Shown here one piece after another: positions 54,130 to 64,000 of a stretch of 64,000 bases of DNA. Below the pieces are notes generated by a model. The model was not told the DNA's origin, searched no databases, and worked only from the letters and a program-made list of their open reading frames with translations. The DNA is from Pinus tabuliformis (taxonomy: Eukaryota; Streptophyta; Pinopsida; Pinales; Pinaceae): NCBI GenBank assembly GCA_031772625.1, contig CM062816.1:827124556-827188555 (forward strand), given 5' to 3'. The position numbers and the translations under genes were made by a program. Position 1 is the stretch's first letter. The number at the start of each line of letters is the position of its first letter.

Positions 54130-56500
54130 CTCACCTGCTGGCAAAAGTTAATGAACCTCCTATAATCTTGAAATGGTATATAGCCATATTGTGCCAATGT
54201 CTTGATTTGGAATTGCAACCATTGTTCCTCAAGGAAAATGGCATAGGATTTGGATGTTTTCCTGCACTGGATGGACTCCATGGAAAAACTTACCATGGTG
54301 GAAAGTTGTGCCTCTTTTTCCTGTAGTTTCTCTCTCAACCTCTTGTTTTCTAACTGCAACTGCTCCTTCATGACTGATTCCTATAGCCTTAAGTCAGCTA
54401 ATTCCTCACCTATTTGTTGCACCTTTTCCTCCATGAGGTCCATATCCTCTACTTTCTTGTATTTTTCAATTTTCATCCATCAATGAGTTCTACCTCTCTA
54501 TTTTTGTAACTCAAAGAAGAGGGGGGTTGCAAATTTTGCAGGGATAATTCTCCCTCCCTCAATAAATTTGTAATAGGACCTAAGGTTAGGCTACAGATCA
54601 GGCTCCTAGAGTCCTTAAGGACCTAATCCTTCCTCTTGTGATTTTGTTGCCCCTTCTTGTAGCACTTTTCCTTGATCCTGTAACAAATTTGTCCCTTCAT
54701 ATAGTAGCTCTTCCTTCTCCTCTAACAACTCTATTTTCTCCTGTAGCAACTCTGTTTTCTCTTGTAGCAGGGAATATTGTGCTTTGAGTTTCTTAGCCAT
54801 GACTACTCTAGTGGCGGGCCTTCCTATGGGTGTCAAAGGTTGTTTACCCTTGGCTTTAGGGGAGGTGGCCTCCTCAAATTTTCCTTCACCAGGTCCCCAT
54901 TCTTTCTCTTGGTGGCTAGTTGATTCATTAATTTTGATTGGGACTATTGAGGGAGGTTGACGCTTCCCTTGCTTGATTCTAGTGCTATTTCTTCTTTTGA
55001 AGTATAAGGGGGCCTACTTGGGCTACCTTTTCTTGGGCTTAAGGAGTGTGTTAAGTGTGGCGAAGGTAGCAACCAACTCTTCATTTCTTTTCCTGGTGAG
55101 AGGCTTAGCTATTGCTTCTACTTCCTCTTTTTTGTAGGCCTAGAAGGTTCTTCATGGGTTCCCTCTTCTGCCTTTTGCTTCCCTTTTTCTTCTTTCCTTC
55201 CTTCTCCATATCTTCCTCCAACCTCTTTTATCTCTTCATCTTCTCCTTCTTGCCTACCTACAACATTATATTTTGGTGTTTCTTCTTGTTGTGTTGTGGT
55301 GAGGGCTTGTGTTTCAATGAAGGCATCCTTGTCTATTTCCACAAAGTCAGTCCACAACACAGGTCTCCTGAGATGGATTAAGGCGTTCATGAAAATGAGC
55401 CTAATGAGACCAATATGGGAAATGTATTAGTGCTTCCCTCCCCTCACTCTCTGTTTCATTTCAATTATGGACTAAAGGAGGAATGTGGAACACTAAGCCT
55501 GCTTGGAATTGGTAACTCTCCCTGGAACCTCAAATCATAGAGTAGCCTAAATTGATATGCATACACAAAACTCAACCTCCCATCATAAGAGATGTATTTA
55601 AGGATGTTGTATGCCGCTTCATCCCAATGATAGGAGATGCTTTCCCTTCTTGCTTCATTTTTTTCTTCAACATGCCTCTCTTCAGGAAGGGAGAAGTTTT
55701 TCTTGGTTGTAATGGATATTTTCCTATCTTCCTTGCCCCATAGAACTCCTAAGGGTATGGTGGTCACTTTTCTAATGAATGAAAAGTCCCCTTACAACAG
55801 TTGTTGCAATTTCCTCTCCCTCAGAATTGATGGGCATGGAAAATTCATGTGTTACCTCATCATCATACCCCTTCAATTGGTTAAAGAACACCATCCACTG
55901 ATGTATCAGGAAAATGTCTCTAATATGAGGATGTTTATGGATTCTATTGGTTTATGTGGGCTCTCTTTGATTGAAATCTCCCCCCATGGCTCCTCCTACT
56001 GCCTTCTTAAGTTACGCCAAGGGGAATTTTGGAAGGATTTTTCCTTGAGCAGTTTAGAGTGTCAAGGTAGGGAAGGGAGGTTAATGCCTCTTTTTAGTCA
56101 AATATAGAGAAGAATTAGATCCATTTCTTCAAGAAATACTACCTCTACTCCCACCTTGCCTTTCTTATGTAATAATTTTTCCAAAGAAATTTTGGGTCTA
56201 CAGGAGTTTGTTACAGGATGCTCGTAGCAAAAAGAATTCACTCAACAATTGCATGGAAAATGAGGAGAAAAGTTGTTACTTACCCCTCTTGGGATGATTT
56301 CTTTATGTTTTTGGGGGTTTGGAGGAAGGTTATCATTTTTTTGGACCCTTTTTCACCTCTCAAAATAATCATGTAGCACCTCCTTTATGATCCTGTAGCA
56401 ATTCTGGTATTCCTATATCAACTATGTTCGATCCTATAATACCTAAAAATCAACTTTGTAACTTCTCTATAGCACCATAGGTAGCCCTGGGTAGCATCTA
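54130..56500 (-). pseudogene. G extra ORF, main part
   Basis: Begins upstream near 56500 (start not identified). Recognisable blocks are HWDEAAYNILKYISYDGRLSF and FRLLYDLRF (55650-55540) and IGLIRLIFMNALI (55420-55380), each aligning with the A copy (WAKVTYFVMRYITCEGQFS, HGLVRLLVVHAL). An acidic/basic low-complexity part follows (EEIKEVGGRYGEGRKEEK, 55390-55118), then regular heptads TELLQEKIELLEEKEELL (54836-54615) and a last coil to 54130 where element A is inserted in frame. The heptads are encoded by a 21-base repeat. Several stops and frameshifts. Confidence 0.72.
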
Positions 56501-57850
56501 GCTCGAACTTGGATGCCTTAATGAGCCTCTCTAATTATTTTGTGAATGATCATTGGTACAACTAAAGTCAAGCCTTTTCCTTTTATTTCTTTTTGTGGTA
56601 GTGGGATCAACACAATTGGTGATCTGGCCTCTAACCATATTTCCTTTTCCAGTTGTTGTCCCCACTCCTAATAATTATCACCTTCCCCACTTTGAATTTT
56701 CCACATTACATAGGTGGACAAGTAGATTGCAATTTTACTATTCAAAGGTGGCCAATTTTATCGACCACCCCCAACCCATAAAAACTCTATCCTCGCTCAT
56801 TAAAAACAATTTTTAACCGCTATGCGCATAGGGGAAGAGGTGATGGTTTTCACACCCGAGCCTACCTATGATGTCAAGTTGTTGTAGATGCATGCATGTT
56901 ATTGTTGAAACATTGGTCGGTTAACTACTCTCTGAAGGTGTTATATTCAATACATTTTCTTGTGCATAGGTCGTCATTTGAACAAAACAATTTGACAATG
57001 TTTTTTGATATGCATTTTACTGATGAAGTCTCTCTTTCATACAGTTTCTTCCAATGTTCACTCAAGGATTGTGTGACTTCTTTAAATCACAAGGATGGCC
57101 TTTTGATGCTTCAGGGTGGCCAAATATTCATTCTAGAATCTACAACAATCCTCTGCCTCTAGTTTTGGTGGATTTCTGCAAGCTGCTACAAGATTGGTCT
57201 CCTTCATGTAGTAGTCACATAGTCCCTTCCAAAACCTCATATTGCTTCATGAAATGTATTCAAGGACTTGGGAAAATTATGGGGAGCCTAGGGATAGGAA
57301 CAAGAGTTATGATGGTGGTGAAATATTGTGAAGAAGGGGTGAGGGAAAAGTTTATTTATTTTTTATTTTTTATTATTTTTTATATTATGAACAAAGGTGG
57401 AATTTTGGGAAGGAAATTGATTAAATGGAGTGGGTGAGAGGTGAAGGAGGCTTGATGAACCTCTCTTGACATTTCCCAAAGGAAAACATTAGTTTTGACT
57501 CCTTTTTCTAAGTAGATCTCAATCCTATAGCACTTTTGGTCGATCCTGTAGTAACTCAGGACAATCCTGTAGCACTAAAATATTGAGGCAAAATTAATTG
57601 TAGTTGCTTGCTAGGTGATGAGGGTGTGTAGGGATATGGGTGAAATGATAGAGGAAATGTAGTCGCTAGGTTGGGGAAATGGAAAAATGGGATGTGGACT
57701 CTGTTCCTTCAACTATTTTCCCTTTGAATTTATAGAATCCTGCAAAAGAAAAGTGTTAGAATAATTGATGTAAGGAATCCTTGACCTCTGAGCGGTGTGA
57801 GATCCACAATTACATTCAAATCCTTGCTTATTGAACTAGTAAACTTCTAT
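56501..57850 (-). other. G leader with dispersed GCTACAGGAT words
   Basis: No protein recognised. The plus strand shows repeated ATCCTGTAGCA and ATCCTATAGCAC words (56380-56480, 57520-57580), i.e. GCTACAGGAT on the element's strand, in the same place as the GTTGTTACTCC repeats of A. Confidence 0.55.
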
Positions 57851-58990
57851 TTTAACATAGGTATTTTGTATATCTTCAACCTGTAACCATTAACAAGCAA
57901 TGGAATACCTTCCTCGTCGATTTTTATGATTTCGAAAAACCTGTTTTCATAACATTTTTGCACTAGATACAGGCCCAACTAGCTTGTCATCAATTTCCCC
58001 TTGAAATCCTTGAATATTGAATCACACATAAGGGCCCAATCACCCTCTTGGAAGGATCTCTCCTTGATGTTTTTTTCATGCCAAACCTTCCTTTGTAGTT
58101 GGACTACCTTAGTGTGCATGAGAGCCTACAATCTGAGCTCATCCAATCCATTGAGTTGGAGCAGCCTTTCTTATTATGCTATAGTAAAATCTAAGTCTAA
58201 CTGAGTTTCCATCCTTAGGGTATTCTATTCAAACTTAATGGATAGTAGGACCTCCTTTCCATAGACTAATTCAAATGGGGTAAATCCAGTTGTGGTCTTC
58301 CAAGTGGTATTGTAGGCCCAATTGGCTTCTATAAGTCGATCTGCCCAATCTTTTCTATTGTTGCTAACAAACTTGGTCAAAATGTTCTCCATGGACCTAT
58401 TTGTGAGCTCCACTTGCCCATTTTCCTGAGGGTGATAGGCAATGGATTTCCTATGCTTGACGTGGTGTTTCCCCATGATTTCTTCTATTCAGTTTGATGT
58501 GAACTGTGTCCCTTGATCAGTGACCAACTCCCTCAAAAAGCCAAATTTGTAAAATATGTTTTCCTTCAGGAATTCAACACTTTTTATTCAATTGTTGCCT
58601 TGACTGCCTTTTCTTCAACCCATTTGGTCAAGTAATTAGTGCACACAATGATTTACTTCTTCTTCCCTGATGGTGGATCACTGACCCATTGAAGTCCATT
58701 CCCCACTTCTCAAATGGCTCTAAAGGCACTTGAGGTTGCAGGGGCATCTCATCCTTGGGTGTAGGCTTACCCATCCTTTAAGACTGATCACACCTAGTGG
58801 TGTACCTTCTTACATCTTAATGTAGAGTAGACCAATAATAACCATCTTGTAGCACCTTGAGTGTTTTCCTCTTAACAAAAAAGTGGAACCCACAAGGTCC
58901 ATCATGGCATGCTGAAAGGATGTAAAAGACCTCCTCTTCCCTCACACATCTTCTCAAAATCTGATATGGACCCAACTTTAAAATATTTCC
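57851..58990 (-). pseudogene. G integrase
   Basis: HHCC zinc end with HDGPCGFHFF and YYWSTLH, then MGKPTPKDEMPLQPQ, LEPFEKWGMDF. The catalytic Glu is in HPQENGQVELTNRS (58430), followed by WADRLIEANWAYNTTWK and FTPFELVYGKEVL. The C-terminal domain is readable to 57851: FQEGDWALMCDSIFKDFKGKL, GIPLLVNGYRLKIYK. Stop codons lie at least at four places, and the stretch around 58500-58650 is poorly preserved. Confidence 0.82.
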
Positions 58991-59720
58991 CCCAATCGAG
59001 GTAAAAGGGGCACTCTTTCTAACAATCTTGCTCTTCTCCTTGGAAGAAAGATTAGGAGGGAACCTCCTAACAACCAAGTAATTTTCTATATCAATAAACC
59101 AAGGAGATAGAAACGAGATGGAAAAGAGGTGTTCATGTGGAAGCTGATCATCTACCATCTCCTCATTTCCTGCAGGCAAGGCCAGTCTTGACAAAAAATA
59201 TGCAACCACATTCTCTTTCCTTGGATTGACAAAAATAGTTAAATCAAATTGTTGCAATAGTAACAACCATGTAATGATTATGGCACTGAAATGAGGTTTA
59301 TTAACTAAATACTTAATGGCTACATGAAAATATGAAAAAAAAATTGATATCCAGTGATATAGTGCCTAAAATTATTCAAAGAGTGCATGAAAACCAGAGT
59401 TCTTTTTTAGTGACTGTATAGTTAAGTTCAGCCTTAGAAAATTTCTTATTGATGAAATATATAGCATAATGAAATTATCTTCCACTTGTCCTAAGGATTA
59501 TCCTACAACTTTATTTGATACATTTGTGTGGATATGGAAAGGAAATGCCCAACTGGGGCCCCTAAGGATGGGTGTAGTGGTCAACTTTTCCTTTAGTACT
59601 TCAAATGCCTCTTGACATTCATTTGTCCAACAGAAATTTGTGTCTTTAGCAAGTAATCCAAACAAAGGTGAAGCTAGTTTACTAAAGTCCTTAATGAACC
59701 TGATATAATACCCAGCCAAT
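58991..59720 (-). pseudogene. G RNase H
   Basis: Upstream part GYYIRFIKDFSKLASPLFGLL, TNECQEAFEVLKEKLTTTPI, FPFHIHTNVSNKVVG (59719-59498; the first catalytic Asp reads Asn in HTNVS). The middle (59490-59280) is badly decayed. The C-terminal part LLQQFDLTIFVNPRKENVV, YFLSRLALPAG opens the next frame (59266), which runs on into the integrase linker. Confidence 0.78.
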
Positions 59721-60460
59721 CCAAGGAAGATTTTGACATCTCTCTATTTTTTAGGGGTAGGTACCCTTTTAATGATATCAACTTTGTTATGGTTAACCTG
59801 TATCTCTTCCTTAGATATGACATGTCCCAAGACAATACTTGCATTCATAAAAAATTCATATTTCTCGGGACTTAATGAAAGATTCATTTCAATGCATTTC
59901 TTTAAGAATTTACATATATTAGAAAGAGATCTTGGAAGTCACATCCATAAGGAGTGAAGTCATCCATGTATATCTCACTAGTGTCATGAACAAGGTCAAC
60001 AAAGATACTCAAAACTGTCCTCTGGAAGGTAGAAAGAGCATTACACAAACCGAAGGGAAGGAATCTATTGCAAAAGGTACCCTAAGGACATGTGAATGTG
60101 GTCTTGTCTTGGTCCTCAAGGATGATCTGTATTTGGTTGTACCCACTAAATCCATCTAGGAAGGAAAATAATCTCTTCCCTGCAAGGCCATCTAGGACTT
60201 GGTCAATGAAAGGCAAAGGGAAATGGTCCTTCTTTGTAGCCTTGTTAAGATCTTTATAATCGACACAAATCCTCCACTTCCCATTATTATTTTGGACTAT
60301 GACAATAGGGGACACCCACTCACTGTCTGAGATGGGGTATATGAAACTTGCATCCAGAAGTTTTTGCAGTTATTCTTTTATAATGTCCTTAAGGGTAGGA
60401 TTCATTCTCCTCTGGGGTTGGCACACATGTTTTCATCCTTCTTTGATGTAAATATGGTGA
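59721..60460 (-). pseudogene. G reverse transcriptase
   Basis: SPIVIVQNNNGKWRICVDYK, HFPLPFIDQVLDGLAGK, LFSFLDGFSGYNQIQI (60315-60082), then the catalytic block SEIYMDDFTPYG at 59959-59970, complete with both aspartates, unlike element A. Frameshift near 60080; LINE-like sequence is absent. Upstream text RRMNPTLKDII and HHIYIKE matches A. Confidence 0.85.
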
Positions 60461-60999
60461 GTACAAATTGAGGTATGCACACCTTTCATTTCCTTATAGT
60501 CCCAATAAAGAGCATCAAGGTGTTTCCTTAGCACAGTGCATAATTTATTTTCTTCCTCAACTGAGAGAGGGGTTGATCTTTAGAGTTTTAGATGGGCTAA
60601 TTTCCACAATATTGGAATGATCTATGTCAAGGTCGACAAAGAACAGATCATTCCATGGATTTCCCTTAGATTTTTCCAAAGATTCTTCCTTTAGTCATCA
60701 ATTGGCATGGTAGTGGGAGGTTGATTCTGTAAGATATAGTCAATAAGGTCATCTTCATCAAGTTGCCTACCTGCTATAACAATTTCTAGAGTACAAACTA
60801 TGTAGAGGGATTTCTAATAAAAGTTTTCTTCTTTCGTGTCCTTTATCCACAAGGGCAAGTCATGCTCATTAGAAGGTTGAGCAAGGGGATACAATACAGG
60901 TTTCTTTGAGAGATTCCTATTCTTTATGGTCATTTTCCCAACCCTAAAGCTAATGCAGGCATCAACAATGGCCAACCAAGGTATTCCTAGAATAAGAGG

Positions 61000-61330
61000 T
61001 TAACCATTAAACTTGGTTTTGGGTTAGAGGACAAGGAAATCTTTGGGATACTCCGAGGAGTCGATGGAGAGCATCACATCCTCATTAAATCCTTCAGGGT
61101 ATACTGTGGACCTATCTGCAAGCTAAATACTGTGGTGGTTTTCCTCAAAGATCCTTGGAGGTTGAGCTTGAGCATGGTTTCTTTGGTCATAACAATGATT
61201 GATACCCCAAGGTCAATCAAGATATTAGGGACCATAGTGCTATCAATGTTCACATCTGCTACTGCACTACCAAGATCCAAGTACTTTGGGGAGTGAATCA
61301 CCCTCCCCAGCATTAGACCAGACAACTACC
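61000..61330 (-). pseudogene. G protease (retropepsin)
   Basis: PKYLDLGSAVADVNIDSTMV, then active site NILIDLGVSIIVMTKETML (catalytic Asp present) and VFSLQIGPQYTLKD. Open from 61325 to 61074; the second half with the LGRPW-like block (GIPWLAIVDACI, near 60970) follows after a stop. Confidence 0.78.
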
Positions 61331-62984
61331 CAACAATATTGATGGTGGGGGTATCTCTTATTCTTCTCCTAGGCCTCTCAAAGAATTCTTCTCTGATAAT
61401 ATTATTATAGATGGGACATCCTTGGTGGCCCGGAGAAGGGGTATTTTGACACAATTTTTTTAGTTCTCCCAAAAGTTTAGCCTCTTTCGAGTTGTGTTAT
61501 TTAGGTTGGACCAACCTTTTAGGATAAAGAGGTGTATTGGCTTTAGGGGTACTATATTCCTTCTCTTCTTCAATTTCTTCAGGTGGAGAAGGTGGGTGAG
61601 CATTTGGAAGCACCTTTCCAAACTGAAGGTTGATCTCTTGGATTTACACAACATAAGCAAGATAGGATGTGCCCATTGTAAATTTGTTGTGCTCACTTAT
61701 TGTTCAAGTTCGTATTGGGTTGGGCATGCATTTGAGGTTACTTAGGTGGGTTGTTGTGAGGAAACTTTGTTTGAGGTGGAGGATGAGGCACTAAGATAGG
61801 AGGTTGGGTTGTCTGTGGCCTCCATCCTTGTGAAGGGTTACCTCATTGAGGAGGTTGAGGTGGATATGGATGGAAAGGAGGGCTGATAGGCCAAGGAGGA
61901 TATTATCTAGCATAGGTCCAAGGAGAGGGTATGGACCATGATGGATGCATTGAAGGGTACCAAGGCTAGAAAGGTGCATTTTGATTTGGATTATAATGAG
62001 GATATTATGCACCTTACATGCCTTATTGATATGGCCCAGGGCCTTGGTGCCTCCTCTAGTTGATGAAGTGGAATTTCTCCAACCCAATTTATGCCCCTTG
62101 GTATATAAGTTTTAAGCCCGATAGAGAGGGAAATTTATTTGTTTCATGTTTTTCCTCACACACGGAATAAACTTCTATGGTGTTTAGTGGGAATTCATTT
62201 TGGGGATGCCTCTTAGTGCATCTAGGGAAAATGATAACTAATGCCCTTTCTGCTTCCTCTTTCTTCCTTTTATCTACATAGTGTCCATTTGTAAGGAAAA
62301 AGTATGAAACATTTAACATTTGAAGTCCTCCAACATTCTCCCTATCTCTTGTTTGATGGTTGAAGTTGAGGAAGAAGAGTTAGTCAAGCTCTAGTTGGAC
62401 CTTCCCTTTTTCCTAGCAACCCTAGAATGGTTCTTGAATATTGTCTTGATGTCATCATAGATCAAATGGTAGATGTATCCTCTAGAAAACATATTGACGG
62501 TCTCCATTACATCCTCCCTAATCCCTCAGAGAAGTACTAGTTTGAGTGACTTAAGGTTAAGGGTACATTTAGCCCTCCTATAATTGAGTTGGAATCATTC
62601 CTCATAGTCCTCTAAGGATTATTTGGCCATAGGGTCATCCTAAAGATTTCATCCTTTGTCTCTTTATACCTATAGTAATCCCTATAATTCTCATTAAAGT
62701 CTTGCTGCATTTGTGTCCAAGTAGTGATGCTTCCTCCAAGTAATCCCATAAACTAGCACAAGGTTGCATCTTTGAGGGTGGATTGAAACAACTTCAATTT
62801 TTGTTCATTAGAGGTATAATAATAATGTCCTATAGACAAAAATAAACTCAAACATGAACGAGTCAGGGTCCTTATAAGTTAGGCCATGGAAGTTTAGAAG
62901 GGCAGTAGGGATGATATTCTTCATCCTATCCTCCCCATTAGTCTCTTGGATGGGAAATAACTCATTTTGTCTATTTTCAGCCAT
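61331..62984 (-). pseudogene. G gag
   Basis: Start ATG at 62984 (MAENRQNELFPIQE). Capsid blocks: IIPTALLNFHGLTYKDPDSF, MFEF, then decayed frames with SLEDYEE, LNLKSLKLVLL, GIREDVMETVNMFSRGYIY. The Cys/His region FPRCTKRHPQNEFPLNTIEV, SVCEEKH (62260-62120) corresponds to that of A, with two Cys lost. The C-terminus is Pro/Gln-rich. Many stops in the capsid part. Confidence 0.8.
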
Positions 62985-63033
62985 GTCTTCGATAGGTGAT
63001 ATAGGCTCCTCCTCCCCTAGGGGTTTTCCAAAG
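62985..63033 (-). promoter_or_regulatory. G leader and possible primer-binding site
   Basis: Three bases inside the LTR the minus strand reads TGGAAAACCCCTAGGGGAGG. The final GGGGAGG sits where it does in A (TGGCGTTGTTGTCGGGGAGG), but the middle matches no tRNA end I know and is self-complementary (CCCCTAGGGG). Very short leader: gag starts 50 bases from the LTR. Confidence 0.4.
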
Positions 63034-63103
63034 TGTTATCACTCAGGTTGTTCCCTTTGACTCCTAAGGGAATACAGCCGAGGTAACCATAGACCAATCT
63101 TTG

Positions 63104-63146
63104 GATTGCAGGTCCTAGCCTACCTGCAATCAGAGAGGGCTCCCTC
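63104..63146 (-). promoter_or_regulatory. Conserved U5 hairpin, G copy
   Basis: On the minus strand GAGGGAGCCCTCTCT is followed by a perfect 10-base stem GATTGCAGGT, loop AGGCTAGG, ACCTGCAATC, then CAAAGATTGG and TGGTTACCT. The LTR ends 70 bases after the hairpin. Confidence 0.75.
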
Positions 63147-63881
63147 TTTGTGATTTAGCTCTGTTTTGGGGTGCTTTTAGGCTAGTTATATAGTGCAGGG
63201 ATTTTTTTTAAGTTTGGTGGGATGGTTGATGTTTTCAGACAGAGTTGGCATGCAAAGTGTAAGAAGTTCAGACCATTGGGCATGGAGTCAATGAATGTGA
63301 ACTGCTGGGTGTGTTTTCTTTGGTAGAAGAGAGGAATACAGAGCAGGATAGCTACACATAGAACAATATTTAATGCTGGAAATGAGATGAAATGGAGGTC
63401 AGGTAATAAAAGGCAATGAAGGATCTTTCATTCAGCCAACAGAGGGAAAGTGAATGAAGACTATGTAGGAGCAATGAAGGATTCCTAAACAGCATTCAAA
63501 AATGAGAGAACTAGCTTAAACATGATCAATAAAGTATTCATATCCATGAATAATTCAGAAGAAAACATAGAAAAATCACAGAAATTGAGCACAGAGTACA
63601 GTTAAGTAGCATCTGAGCTATTCTTTCTTTCTGCAACTTAGATCATGATACATAGGTGATATAGACACATAGAAACTGAAAACAGAGGTAAGAGAGACTT
63701 ATTGAACCATGAGGAAGCACGAGAATTCCATATTTTTCTCTTTAGCCATTGAAACCACAACCAGCCAGTTCATAAGCAAACATTCCAGCAATCTTTGTTC
63801 ATAGAAGTTCTCAGGCTTACAGCGCAAGTCTAGAATGACTTAATCAATCAACCAACCAACCCTTATTACATAGCTCAGGGT

Positions 63882-63893
63882 GGTATATATAGG
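63882..63893 (-). promoter_or_regulatory. TATA box of G 5' LTR
   Basis: CCTATATATACC on the minus strand, about 750 bases upstream of the hairpin. Confidence 0.55.
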
Positions 63894-64000
63894 CAAAATA
63901 TCTAAAAAACAGATCTGATAAAAGATTTGGGGAAATAATTGCGATTAACCTAACTTCTACTGCAAGTAAAGCAAAAATATCTATCAAATGCTGTGCTGGA

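Larger units (their letters stand above)
54130..64000 (-). mobile_element. Element G: Ty3 element, right part (5' LTR cut by window edge)
   Basis: On the minus strand: 5' LTR (64000 to 63034), gag, protease, RT, RNase H, integrase, leader, extra ORF, which continues at 42422-42153 beyond element A. Gag, protease, RT and the extra ORF are all closest in pattern to those of A, while the LTR shares the U5 hairpin with J1 and J2. No matching 3' LTR was found in the window; left of 42150 lies LINE I. Confidence 0.85.
63034..64000 (-). repeat. G 5' LTR (outer end beyond window)
   Basis: Inner end TGTTATCACTC (plus strand) at 63034. Contains the U5 hairpin (63104-63146) and a TATA box (63882-63893). 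Confidence 0.65.

Noticed and set aside
1-64000. CRISPR arrays, bacterial operons, rRNA or host protein genes
   Set aside because: No regularly spaced identical repeats, ribosome-binding pattern, rRNA blocks or intron-containing host gene was seen; every recognisable protein belongs to a retroelement.

Overview
The window reads as intergenic, retrotransposon-packed plant nuclear DNA. I found no host gene. Nearly all of it is a nest of old LTR retrotransposons of the Ty3 (gypsy) type plus two LINEs, most decayed by stop codons and frameshifts. Methionine- and aspartate-tRNA-type primer sites, plant-type LINE ORF2 proteins and very dense nesting indicate a large plant genome, most likely a gymnosperm (an inference from style, not a database match).

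Layout, left to right. 1-2962 is the 3' part of a Ty3 element (J1: coiled-coil ORF plus 3' LTR). It lies inside 2963-10504, the 3' part of another Ty3 element (J2: integrase, long extra ORF, 3' LTR). J2 appears to lie inside a third Ty3 element (F: integrase with a chromodomain-like tail, 10505-11804 and 24118 to about 24783). F is split in its 3' LTR by C (11805-24112, minus strand, 960-base LTRs, target duplication CATGG), a complete but decayed element. C is itself split by D (17171-19947, minus), a short gag-protease-only element. E (24853-28095) is an LTR element with no recognisable protein. H (about 28590-31190, plus) is a LINE ORF2 remnant. LINE I (about 31640-42140, minus) is split by K (33317-38414, minus), a gag-protease-only element with target duplication GCTAT. 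G (minus, 5' LTR from 63034 to the window edge) carries gag, protease, RT, RNase H, integrase and an extra ORF; that extra ORF is split by A (42423-54129, plus), a complete element with 886-888 base LTRs.

Three things stand out. (1) J1, J2, A and G all carry, 3' of pol, an extra ORF made of a helical N-terminal domain, an acidic or repetitive linker and a long coiled coil (J1 shows only the coiled-coil part). (2) The LTRs of J1, J2 and G share a hairpin 46-70 bases before the LTR end; its stem differs in sequence in each copy yet stays paired, and the loop word GGCTAG is constant, which suggests a conserved RNA structure in the genomic RNA. (3) Element C has gag-like domains both before and after its protease, a five-knuckle zinc-finger array, and an undamaged 276-codon ORF downstream of a ruined pol.

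The nest gives a relative timeline: inner elements must be younger than the elements they split, and a rough LTR comparison agrees for D inside C.
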